This document shows positions 1 through 5,562 of a stretch of DNA of 9,846 bases, in pieces. The notes beneath the pieces were generated by a model that had not been told where the DNA came from, ran no database searches, and saw only the letters and a list, made by a program, of their open reading frames with translations. Every line of letters begins with the position of its first letter. Position 1 is the stretch's first letter. Both the position numbers and the translations under genes were made by a program. Source of the DNA: Candidatus Roizmanbacteria bacterium (GTDB lineage: Bacteria; Patescibacteriota; Microgenomatia; UBA1406; GWC2-37-13); NCBI GenBank assembly GCA_026395475.1, contig JAPLYQ010000092.1:1-9846 (forward strand). Direction: 5' to 3'.

Positions 1-195
1 CATGTAAAATTTCTTGAAATTGTTTTGCAGATTTTAAGAAGTGTACGAGCAAAAGTTGGTGAAAGTAGCACCTGGATGCAAGCATTAATGAGTAAGAAAA
101 AGAAAAGAGGGTCATTATTTGCGTCACGAAGTAAAAAACAAGGCACAGCTTATTCTATGTCTCAGGAACTTTCTAACTCACGAAGCATTCAATAA
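1..195 (+). CDS. C-terminal fragment of an unrecognised protein
   Basis: An open frame enters from the left edge and stops with TAA at 193-195, leaving 64 residues of a protein whose start lies outside the window. The visible part begins with a mixed hydrophobic/basic helix-like stretch (FLEIVLQILRSVRAKVG) and continues into a strongly basic tail (KKKKRGSLFASRSKKQG) with a Ser-rich end. No family motif is recognisable. The basic tail could bind nucleic acid or lie at a membrane surface, but that is speculation. It converges on the next gene with a single base between the two stop codons and no terminator hairpin between them. Confidence rests on the uninterrupted frame and the TAA stop. Confidence 0.55.
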   Translation, partial: HVKFLEIVLQILRSVRAKVGESSTWMQALMSKKKKRGSLFASRSKKQGTAYSMSQELSNSRSIQ

Positions 196-196
196 T

Positions 197-793
197 TTAT
201 TCTATTATCTTCAAAAAGAAGTTAACACCAAATGCCCATGAACCTGTTGAAGGTGGTGTATATTTACGCATAATATCTTCAGGAGTTGTAAGACCTTTGT
301 CGATATAATTTTTCTTTAAACCACGACTAATTGTTTCAATTGCTTCTTCATAGGAGTTAAAGCGGGTAACTTTATTCCCATAAATTCCCCATCCCCAACA
401 ATTGTGTGATCCTTCATAGATATTTTTGCATAATCCAGACTCTTGCATGGCAATTGCCGGAATAAGTCGATAGTCTAGCTTATATTGGTCAGCCATTTTT
501 ACGATATATTCGGATTTGTCATAAAGCACCGAATCATATTTTCTAAAAAAGAATTTAAGGTTTGCAACTCTGATGTCCTCCGTTTTAAACTCTGTTAGGA
601 TTTCTGTTTTTGTTTTTTCTTGTTCTGTTGAAATAAGAGAGATAAGCTCAAGATCATCCATAACTCTTCGATAATAAGTAAGTTGGCGATTCATCGCAGA
701 TAGTTTAAATCCTATGCCAAACGAAACAAGAATAATAAGAATATATACAATACTCAAATAAAATCCTTTTTTAAATAGGTTATGTAGCTTCAT
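197..793 (-). CDS. Membrane-anchored lysozyme-like (glucosaminidase/transglycosylase fold) protein
   Basis: The protein has 198 residues from ATG at 793; an in-frame TTG at 796 adds one Met. A single hydrophobic segment (about residues 11-30) follows a short basic N-terminus, suggesting a signal anchor with the rest outside the membrane. A charged, coiled-coil-prone linker (about 45-85) leads to a domain with IPAIAMQESG, where Glu118 sits in the position of the catalytic acid of lysozyme-like enzymes. A Cys pair (about 122 and 132) flanks the following loop, with HNCWGWGIYG after it, a pattern seen in small bacterial glucosaminidase/SLT-like domains. The likely role is cleavage of peptidoglycan glycan strands at the cell surface. 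It starts 7 bases after the methyltransferase stop with no Shine-Dalgarno, so translational coupling is likely. The exact bond cleaved is not determined. Confidence 0.75.
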   Translation of the reverse strand: MKLHNLFKKGFYLSIVYILIILVSFGIGFKLSAMNRQLTYYRRVMDDLELISLISTEQEKTKTEILTEFKTEDIRVANLKFFFRKYDSVLYDKSEYIVKMADQYKLDYRLIPAIAMQESGLCKNIYEGSHNCWGWGIYGNKVTRFNSYEEAIETISRGLKKNYIDKGLTTPEDIMRKYTPPSTGSWAFGVNFFLKIIE

Positions 794-800
794 CAATCAC

Positions 801-1349
801 TTAAATTTTATAATAATACGTTGAGAATGTCTTATCCGGCTCTGTATGAATAAGCTTCTTTTCAAAACCTATAATCTTAAATCCATGTGAAATAATAATT
901 ACCCCTTTTTTGAGCTCTTTTTTAAATTTAGGAAGGAGTTTTTGTATAAGTTCTGGCATCAAAAAAATATAGAGATAGTCGACTTTTGTTAAAGAATAGT
1001 CAAAAATATTCTTTCGAATAAACTGAACTTTCCTTATCGATCCATCTCTTTTTGCAAGAAGCTGAGACCACCACACAAGAAGTGGGTTGATTTCAATTCC
1101 AATACCTTGCACTTTGTATTTCGTTATTGCATAACGAACTAATCGACCGTCCCCACTTCCAAGCTCGACAAATACATCATCTTTTTTTAAAGAAATATTT
1201 TTAAATATTTTTTCCAATTGTTTTTTTGAAGTTGGGACATATGGTGCGCCCTTTAATGAAGAAAATATTAGTCCAAAGCCATAAACAGCTACACCAAGTA
1301 GAACTAATGCCTCAGCAAGGAGCAGCAAAAAGTAAATGTAGACAGTCAT
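801..1349 (-). CDS. Membrane-anchored class I SAM-dependent methyltransferase (FAM173/ATPSCKMT-like)
   Basis: The protein has 182 residues. Residues 3-31 form a hydrophobic N-terminal anchor. GAPYVPT (34-40) follows, a motif I associate with the FAM173 lysine methyltransferase family. The Rossmann-fold SAM site is clear: motif I VELGSGDGR (61-69) and the acidic end of strand 2, GIEIN (84-88). DYLYIFLMPEL (124-134) lies where strand 4 and post-motif residues belong. Human FAM173 proteins methylate lysines of ATP synthase subunit c and the adenine nucleotide translocase. Bacterial homologues are poorly characterised, so a membrane-protein lysine substrate is only inferred. It is the first gene of a two-gene unit with the lysozyme-like protein. 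Its -10 box is 9 nt before the ATG and overlaps the tRNA promoter on the other strand. Confidence 0.75.
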   Translation of the reverse strand: MTVYIYFLLLLAEALVLLGVAVYGFGLIFSSLKGAPYVPTSKKQLEKIFKNISLKKDDVFVELGSGDGRLVRYAITKYKVQGIGIEINPLLVWWSQLLAKRDGSIRKVQFIRKNIFDYSLTKVDYLYIFLMPELIQKLLPKFKKELKKGVIIISHGFKIIGFEKKLIHTEPDKTFSTYYYKI

Positions 1350-1357
1350 TTGTATAG

Positions 1358-1364
1358 TATAATA
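1358..1364. promoter_or_regulatory. Overlapping divergent -10 boxes (tRNA cluster + / methyltransferase -)
   Basis: On the + strand TATAAT occupies 1358-1363, about 30 bases before tRNA-Arg. On the - strand TATTAT occupies 1364-1359, exactly 9 nt before the methyltransferase ATG. Neither direction has a good -35 hexamer. The shared AT-rich block suggests one bidirectional promoter. The - transcript would begin about 2-3 nt before its start codon. Confidence 0.5.
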
Positions 1365-1393
1365 TATAGTCGCTTGTTGTGGAGGGAAGTATC

Positions 1394-1465
1394 GTCCTCA
1401 TAGCTCAACGGATAGAGTAGTGGTCTTCGGAACCATTGATGGGGGTTCGATTCCCTCTGAGGACA
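1394..1465 (+). tRNA. tRNA-Arg (anticodon UCG)
   Basis: A complete cloverleaf of 72 nt including the discriminator base. The acceptor stem GTCCTCA pairs perfectly with TGAGGAC. The D stem is GCTC/GAGT, the anticodon stem GTGGT/ACCAT encloses loop CTTCGGA with anticodon UCG, and the T stem GGGGG/CCCTC encloses TTCGATT. The discriminator is A and no CCA is encoded (ACAC follows), so a CCA-adding enzyme is required. It reads CGA codons. A palindromic repeat begins on its last two bases. Confidence 0.95.
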
Positions 1466-1486
1466 CACTTCGGCAAGCTCAGTGTG
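1464..1486 (+). repeat. Short palindromic repeat between the tRNAs (CTTCGGCAAGCTCAG type)
   Basis: CACACT (1464-1469) and AGTGTG (1481-1486) form a perfect 6-bp stem around an 11-base loop, TCGGCAAGCTC. The core CTTCGGCAAGCTCAG resembles a short repeat family that recurs in intergenic regions of many environmental bacterial genomes; that family assignment is from memory, not from a search. It fills almost the whole spacer and overlaps the 3' end of tRNA-Arg (C72 and A73), so it could have been inserted next to, or help define, the tRNA 3' end. Confidence 0.55.
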
Positions 1487-1494
1487 AACAAATA

Positions 1495-1567
1495 GGGTCC
1501 GTAGCTCAACTGGTAGAGCATCTCCCTCTTAAGGAGGTGGTTGTGAGTTCAAATCTCACCGGACTCA
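1495..1567 (+). tRNA. tRNA-Lys (anticodon CUU)
   Basis: A 73-nt cloverleaf. Acceptor stem GGGTCCG/CGGACTC has one G-U pair. The D stem is GCTC/GAGC, the anticodon stem TCTCC/GGAGG encloses loop CTCTTAA with anticodon CUU, and the T stem GTGAG/CTCAC encloses TTCAAAT. The discriminator is A and CCA is not encoded. It reads AAG. It is probably cotranscribed with tRNA-Arg from the promoter near 1358, since the 29-base spacer holds only the palindromic repeat. Confidence 0.95.
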
Positions 1568-1577
1568 CAAGGTATTA

Positions 1578-2213
1578 TTAAATTTGAATAAAAAGCTCTT
1601 CTTTACAAAATCGTACTTTTGGCACAGTGGCATATTTGTCATCATCATTGCGATATCCGACTGCTGCCATGACTACTGTAGTATATTCAGAGGCATCAAT
1701 GCCGAGTATCTTGTCAAATTGTGCTGTGTCAAAGCCTTCCATAGGACATGCGTCTATTTTCATGAGTGCAGCTGTTTCAAGAAGAAAACCTAATGCAATA
1801 TATGTTTGACGAGCAGTCCATGCTTTCATTTCATCTGATGATTTTCCTACAGTACCACCAAGAAGCATCTTTTTGTATCCTTCAACATCCTCTTTTTTTT
1901 GATTGCGTATTTCTAATACCTTGTTTAGATACGAGTCAATATATGTTTCAGTTACTCTCTTAAGCGTTGTAAATATAACGAGGTGAGATGCGTCGCTCAC
2001 TTGAGGTTGATTCCAAGCAGCAGCTTTAAGTTTTTGTCGAACTTCTTTATTGGAGATAACAAACGCTTTCCACGGTTGTAGTCCAAGAGATGACGGTGCA
2101 AGTCGAGTTGCTTCTAGTAATGCATTTAGATCGCTATTTGAAACTTTTTTATCGGGGTTAAATAGTTTTGTTGCATAACGCCAATTAAGCGCTGAAGAAA
2201 TTATTTTATTCAT
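1578..2213 (-). CDS. NAD(P)H-dependent FMN nitroreductase (NfsB-like)
   Basis: The protein has 211 residues from ATG 2213, the usual length for the family. The N-terminus MNKIISSALNWRYATKLF matches the start of NfsB-type enzymes, where the Arg and Lys contact FMN. APSSLGLQPW (about 39-48) is the flavin-binding segment, and PMEGFD (about 158-162) and PKVRF near the C-terminus are further cofactor contacts. Such enzymes are soluble homodimers that reduce nitro compounds, quinones or other acceptors with NAD(P)H; the natural substrate is unknown. An in-frame TTG at 2231 would add six residues, but it runs through the TATAAT box at 2223-2228, so ATG 2213 is preferred. It is convergent with the tRNAs and divergent from the EamA transporter. 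Confidence 0.9.
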   Translation of the reverse strand: MNKIISSALNWRYATKLFNPDKKVSNSDLNALLEATRLAPSSLGLQPWKAFVISNKEVRQKLKAAAWNQPQVSDASHLVIFTTLKRVTETYIDSYLNKVLEIRNQKKEDVEGYKKMLLGGTVGKSSDEMKAWTARQTYIALGFLLETAALMKIDACPMEGFDTAQFDKILGIDASEYTTVVMAAVGYRNDDDKYATVPKVRFCKEELFIQI

Positions 2214-2222
2214 AGTGTTGTC

Positions 2223-2228
2223 ATTATA
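2223..2228 (-). promoter_or_regulatory. -10 box of the nitroreductase gene
   Basis: A perfect TATAAT on the - strand lies exactly 9 nt before ATG 2213. A start site 6-7 nt downstream of the box would leave a leader of only 2-3 nt. No clear -35 hexamer is visible. Confidence 0.6.
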
Positions 2229-2281
2229 CAACTAATTCTAGATTAGTAATAGATTGGTGTACTGTCTTCGAATTTGCGGTT

Positions 2282-2290
2282 TGCTATACT
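2282..2290 (+). promoter_or_regulatory. Extended -10 promoter of the EamA transporter
   Basis: TGCTATACT gives an extended -10 element (TG at 2282-2283, TATACT at 2285-2290), 9 nt before ATG 2300. The TG motif may compensate for the missing -35. The transcript is predicted to be nearly leaderless. Confidence 0.6.
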
Positions 2291-2299
2291 TAACAAATT

Positions 2300-3190
2300 A
2301 TGTCCTGGATTCTTTATAGCTTACTTGCAAACGTATGTTTCGGATTGACCGTCATTCTTGACAAATTTCTAAATACCAAAAAGATTAAAAGCGTATATTC
2401 TTTTGCAATTATTCTCAATTTAATCTACCTCTTCTTTATTCTTATAACTACTTACATTCAAAGGGATACATTTATCTTTAATTCGGGTGCGATATACAGT
2501 GTCATCGCTGGAGTATTTTGGTTTTTTATGTGGATTTGTTTTTGGAAGGCGATGCAAAAAGGAGAAGCAACGAGAGTTTCTGCGATATTTTTTTCACAAC
2601 CAATATATAGCTCTCTCATTGGTGTTTTCATCTTTCATGAAGTTTTAACACCATTAAAATGGATAGGAATTTTGATAATTGTTGTTGGAGCAGTTGCTTC
2701 TTCACTTGGAGGAGAGAATCATAAAAAGGAAGTCAGAAGCGCATACTTGTTTGCACTTCTTTCGGCAGTTTTCTCATCAATAGGCAATTCTATTTCTAAA
2801 TATGCTATGAAAGATCTTCCCCCTCTGACGGTGAACTGTATTGCGTTTTACTCCACTATTCCTTTGTATTTGTTTCTTTTGAAAGATAATACTGTGGTAA
2901 AGGAAGTAAAAAATACTTTTAAAAATATGTCGCTCACCATTCAATTCACTGTCCGTGGTTTATTCGGCTATATGGGAATCATTCTTTTTATGACTGCTCT
3001 CAGCACCGGTCCAATATCTCTGGTTACTGCTGTATCTGGTACACAACCACTATTTGTATTGGTCTTTTCTGTATTAGTGAGTCTACTTTATCCAAAGGCA
3101 ATTCACGAAGAGTTCAACAGACGTGTTCTTGCACCAAAACTTGCTGCTTTATTTTTGACTGTTGCTGGAATTATAATGATCAGCTTGTAA
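2300..3190 (+). CDS. EamA/DMT-superfamily inner-membrane transporter
   Basis: The protein has 296 residues with about ten hydrophobic segments (roughly 2-20, 33-52, 62-84, 92-112, 118-136, 148-166, 175-194, 213-232, 238-263, 277-296), arranged as the two five-helix EamA repeats. The first repeat ends with the classic pattern: AMQKGEA, a helix with SQPIYSSLIG, then HEVLTP, a short turn, and a final helix. The second repeat has ALSTGPISLVTAVSGTQPLF. These carriers export or import metabolites such as amino acids, nucleotide-sugars or drugs; substrate cannot be read from the sequence. The single-gene unit has its own extended -10 promoter. Its last 42 bases overlap the end of the convergent 2H-like gene. 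Confidence 0.88.
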   Translation: MSWILYSLLANVCFGLTVILDKFLNTKKIKSVYSFAIILNLIYLFFILITTYIQRDTFIFNSGAIYSVIAGVFWFFMWICFWKAMQKGEATRVSAIFFSQPIYSSLIGVFIFHEVLTPLKWIGILIIVVGAVASSLGGENHKKEVRSAYLFALLSAVFSSIGNSISKYAMKDLPPLTVNCIAFYSTIPLYLFLLKDNTVVKEVKNTFKNMSLTIQFTVRGLFGYMGIILFMTALSTGPISLVTAVSGTQPLFVLVFSVLVSLLYPKAIHEEFNRRVLAPKLAALFLTVAGIIMISL

Positions 3191-3871
3191 TCCCCATTTA
3201 CCCCATTCCTTCCTTTTTTTCATAACTGCATTACTAGTAATGAGACTTACTGAATCAACTATGTAGGGATTGAGCTTTAAATGAGAAGAAAGATGTTCTA
3301 CTTTCTCCTTAAACTCATGAGATGGAATGGTGCTAAAACGAGCCAAGGTCATATTACTAAAGAAATAGCGTGAGTTTATATACTGCTTGTCATCTGGAAT
3401 GCCCGCAGTAGTTAATGCAGAACTTAAGTCAAGTATGATTGAGTCAAGTTCTTCATCGCTCGTGCTCATCAGGGCTAGATTATTTTTAAATAGCAGCAAT
3501 CGATATGGGTAAATGGCAAATTGTTTATGTATTGGAATTCTGCGACTGAATACATCATTTGCAATATCAATCTCTTTATCAGTAAAGGTTGGAGGATCAT
3601 TTATTACTCTAATATTTTTAATTGTCAGATGAAGAGAAGAGGGAGAATAATAGTATGCATCCGGGAACAGTTTATTTAATGGTTCAATAATAGATGAATA
3701 TATTTGATCTATCAAAGATATATCAGGAAAATGGACAGATGTTAGACACATTCTTGTGTCTTCGTCGAAATTAGATACAGGAAGAACCGCAGTTGCCTGA
3801 AGAGAATTAGATTTTACTTGAGCTTCTATCTCATTAATTATCTTTATTTGTTCTTGCTGATGTCGCGACAT
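3149..3871 (-). CDS. 2H-phosphoesterase-like (LigT/2'-5' RNA ligase fold) protein
   Basis: The protein has 240 residues. SLHLTIKNI (79-87) is a good first H-x-T motif of the 2H superfamily, whose members act on 2',3'-cyclic or 2'-5' phosphates of RNA and nucleotides. The second motif position holds FFSNMTLARF (170-179), which has the right context, but Asn replaces the second catalytic His. The protein may therefore be catalytically weak, or bind its ligand without cleaving it. It is the last gene of a three-gene operon, 11 bases after the NTF2-like gene, with no Shine-Dalgarno. Its final 14 codons, including the stop, overlap the EamA gene tail to tail. The family assignment rests on the motifs and length and is moderately sure; the substrate is unknown. 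Confidence 0.65.
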   Translation of the reverse strand: MSRHQQEQIKIINEIEAQVKSNSLQATAVLPVSNFDEDTRMCLTSVHFPDISLIDQIYSSIIEPLNKLFPDAYYYSPSSLHLTIKNIRVINDPPTFTDKEIDIANDVFSRRIPIHKQFAIYPYRLLLFKNNLALMSTSDEELDSIILDLSSALTTAGIPDDKQYINSRYFFSNMTLARFSTIPSHEFKEKVEHLSSHLKLNPYIVDSVSLITSNAVMKKRKEWGKWGLQADHYNSSNSQK

Positions 3872-3882
3872 GGTTTGTATTA

Positions 3883-4227
3883 TTACTTGCTTTCACAACA
3901 ATGAAAGAAATAGGTACATTTATTTTCATTATTTAATGTGATAAGGTATGATCCAGCACATTTTTTGACAATTCCCTTTTGCGTATACTCTAAATACCAA
4001 ATGACAGAATAGTTGTTTTGATTTTGATTAAAGACAGTAAGGTCTAATTCAATATCTTGTTGATTATGTATTCCATTCCAAGCTTCTTCAAGGTCTTTCC
4101 TTGTGGTTAGCTTATGAAAAGGTGTTTCGTAATAATCAACATTTAGGTCAAAAAGTGACAATACACTTTCTACATCATGTTGAGTCCAATATTGTTTGAA
4201 ACTATTTAGCCATGTATCTATGTTCAT
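3883..4227 (-). CDS. SnoaL/NTF2-like small domain protein
   Basis: The protein has 114 residues, the size of a single NTF2-like (SnoaL/DUF4440 type) cone fold. The pattern supports this: an N-terminal helix with WLNSFKQYWTQHDVESVLSLF, then VDYYETPF, then a helix (TTRKDLEEAWNGI), followed by several beta strands (IELDLTVF, YSVIWYLEYT, CAGSYLITL). The motif resembles the D...YxxP pattern of polyketide-cyclase-like proteins. It could be a small ligand-binding or isomerase domain, but no catalytic residue can be assigned. Two Cys residues lie close to the C-terminus (HCCESK). It sits in the middle of an operon, 6 bases after the phosphatase stop and 11 before the 2H-like start. Confidence 0.65.
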   Translation of the reverse strand: MNIDTWLNSFKQYWTQHDVESVLSLFDLNVDYYETPFHKLTTRKDLEEAWNGIHNQQDIELDLTVFNQNQNNYSVIWYLEYTQKGIVKKCAGSYLITLNNENKCTYFFHCCESK

Positions 4228-4233
4228 ATGAAA

Positions 4234-4854
4234 TTATGAATTTAAAATAGTAATACCCGATGTCTCCTGAACCAAAATCTCAGAACCATCACAAGACAAT
4301 TTTATATAAGCAAGATTTTTTATTGAACCAAAAGGTAGAAATTGTTTACTTGTGCAAAATCCAAGATGAATAAGTAAGATACGCATAAGTCCCCCGTGAG
4401 AAACGAGTAATACCGTTTTATTTGTATATGCGAGGCTTATTTCTCTTATAAATGTCAGTGCTCTGGACACCATTTGATCATTTGATTCAACCTGTGCTTC
4501 ACTAAAGTGTGGGTGTGCCTTATACTTTTCAAGTAGTTCATATAATTTTTCATGTGCACCATCCATAGGTTTACCTTCGTAGATACCAAATGCTCGTTCT
4601 CTCAAAGTGTTTGTAGTTTCTAAAACTAATTGGCGTTCAAGCGTAAGAATTTCTGCAGTACGTTTTGCTCGAATAAGGTCAGAGGAAAATACTGCATCGA
4701 AGTGGATAGGCTTCAGAATCTCTCGTAGCTCTTGAGCTTGTCCTTCACCCTTTGCGTTAAGTGGGATGTCTTTTTGACCTTGAATGGTTCGAGTAACATT
4801 CCAGTCAGTTTCACCGTGACGAACTAAATATAGAGTACACGTTTGCGCAGTCAT
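4234..4854 (-). CDS. Histidine phosphatase family protein (phosphoglycerate-mutase-like)
   Basis: The protein has 206 residues. LVRHGETDWN (10-19) carries the phosphorylated His13 and the RHG signature, followed by TIQGQKDIPLN, typical of the cofactor-independent phosphatase branch (GpmB/CobC/PhoE-like). SSDLIRAKRTAE supplies Arg62, LRERAFG supplies the acid Glu86, and VSHGG supplies His153, completing the catalytic set. It should dephosphorylate a small phosphorylated metabolite in the cytoplasm; which one is not predictable. It is the first gene of a three-gene - strand operon (phosphatase, NTF2-like, 2H-like). It is driven by a TATAAT box exactly 9 nt upstream of the ATG, which overlaps the -10 box of the divergent cupin gene. 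Confidence 0.9.
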   Translation of the reverse strand: MTAQTCTLYLVRHGETDWNVTRTIQGQKDIPLNAKGEGQAQELREILKPIHFDAVFSSDLIRAKRTAEILTLERQLVLETTNTLRERAFGIYEGKPMDGAHEKLYELLEKYKAHPHFSEAQVESNDQMVSRALTFIREISLAYTNKTVLLVSHGGLMRILLIHLGFCTSKQFLPFGSIKNLAYIKLSCDGSEILVQETSGITILNS

Positions 4855-4862
4855 AGTATTTC

Positions 4863-4871
4863 TATTATAAT
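4863..4871. promoter_or_regulatory. Shared bidirectional -10 block (phosphatase operon - / cupin +)
   Basis: The block TATTATAAT serves both directions. On the - strand it contains TATAAT (4869-4864), 9 nt before ATG 4854. On the + strand it contains TATTAT (4863-4868), 9 nt before ATG 4878, and also TATAAT (4866-4871), 6 nt before it. Only 23 bases separate the two start codons, so both transcripts must begin within a few bases of their start codons. Confidence 0.6.
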
Positions 4872-4877
4872 TGATAT

Positions 4878-5252
4878 ATGAATATAACAGGCGTAATTGA
4901 GGAATTGAAAAAAAAGTACCCGGGAAAGAAAATCTTTCTTAATAATAGGCAAAATTGCACTGAAATCTTATGTGAAGTAGATCCAACCTCTCTGCACCCT
5001 TCACATAGTGAGGTGATATCTATCATAGACAAAACTGATTCACATCATCATGATAAAACTACAGAAATATACAAGGTAATAAAGGGAGTCTTAACTTTGA
5101 TTGTAGATGGAAGAAAATATATATTGAATGATGGGCAATCCTATACGATTGAACCTGGTCAAATACATGAAGCAATCGGCGATGAAACGTGGGTAAAATG
5201 CAGCTCCAAGCCTGGATGGAAAAAGGAAGATCATCTCGTAACAAAAAAATAA
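4878..5252 (+). CDS. Cupin-domain protein
   Basis: The protein has 124 residues. Cupin motif 1 is clear: HHH (56-58) gives the HxH pair, then Glu63 and Gly70, with the standard spacing HxH-x4-E-x6-G. Motif 2 is GQSYTIEPGQIH (86-97), ending in the fourth metal ligand His97. The fold is a small double-stranded beta-barrel that probably binds a divalent metal. Single-domain cupins include isomerases, dioxygenases and sugar- or ligand-binding proteins; none can be chosen here. A variable N-terminal 45 residues precede the barrel. It is the first gene of a + strand run with the L,D-transpeptidase, 18 bases between them. Its promoter is shared with the divergent phosphatase operon. Confidence 0.85.
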   Translation: MNITGVIEELKKKYPGKKIFLNNRQNCTEILCEVDPTSLHPSHSEVISIIDKTDSHHHDKTTEIYKVIKGVLTLIVDGRKYILNDGQSYTIEPGQIHEAIGDETWVKCSSKPGWKKEDHLVTKK

Positions 5253-5270
5253 TTTTACAAAACAACATAG

Positions 5271-5534
5271 ATGAAGAGAGTTATTTTGATTGGATGTATT
5301 TTTTTAATTTCTTTGTCATTCTATTTGTTTCAATCGTATCTTCTTAAACAAAAAACACTATCTTTATTTGAAACAGATAAAATTAGAATAACTATCTACG
5401 CTCAATGGGGGTATAAAACTACTGTTTTTGAAAAACTCTATGCAGATCTAACTAATGAGGTAAAAACGACTCTATTTGTTATTATGCCGTTTCGTTCACA
5501 GTCCCTCATGAACAACCGTACTTTCACAAAGTAG
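5271..5534 (+). CDS. N-terminal part of the L,D-transpeptidase gene (signal anchor), separated by a frameshift
   Basis: This open frame encodes 87 residues. Residues 1-25 are a typical signal anchor (MKR followed by about 20 hydrophobic residues). The rest has no recognisable domain. The frame ends at TAG 5532-5534, the only non-TAA stop in the window. The downstream frame (+1 relative) is open from 5512 and carries the exported L,D-transpeptidase catalytic domain, but it lacks both a signal sequence and a good start. The simplest reading is one gene, 5271-6375, broken by one extra base (or two missing) somewhere in 5509-5534. This may be a sequencing error, a recent mutation or, less likely, programmed frameshifting. 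An independent small membrane protein is possible but less likely. Confidence 0.6.
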   Translation: MKRVILIGCIFLISLSFYLFQSYLLKQKTLSLFETDKIRITIYAQWGYKTTVFEKLYADLTNEVKTTLFVIMPFRSQSLMNNRTFTK

Positions 5535-5562
5535 AAAACAGGTCTACTTTGATTCATTTGAA

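Noticed and set aside
1584..1963. Several + strand ORFs of 60-69 codons opposite the nitroreductase
   Set aside because: They mirror the well-supported nitroreductase frame, overlap each other and show no protein-like features or start signals.
2214..2231. TTG 2231 as nitroreductase start
   Set aside because: The extra codons include the TATAAT box, and family alignment begins at the Met encoded at 2213.
5059..5268. - strand ORF of 69 codons opposite the cupin gene
   Set aside because: The cupin metal ligands are all on the + strand; the antisense frame has no domain or start signal.
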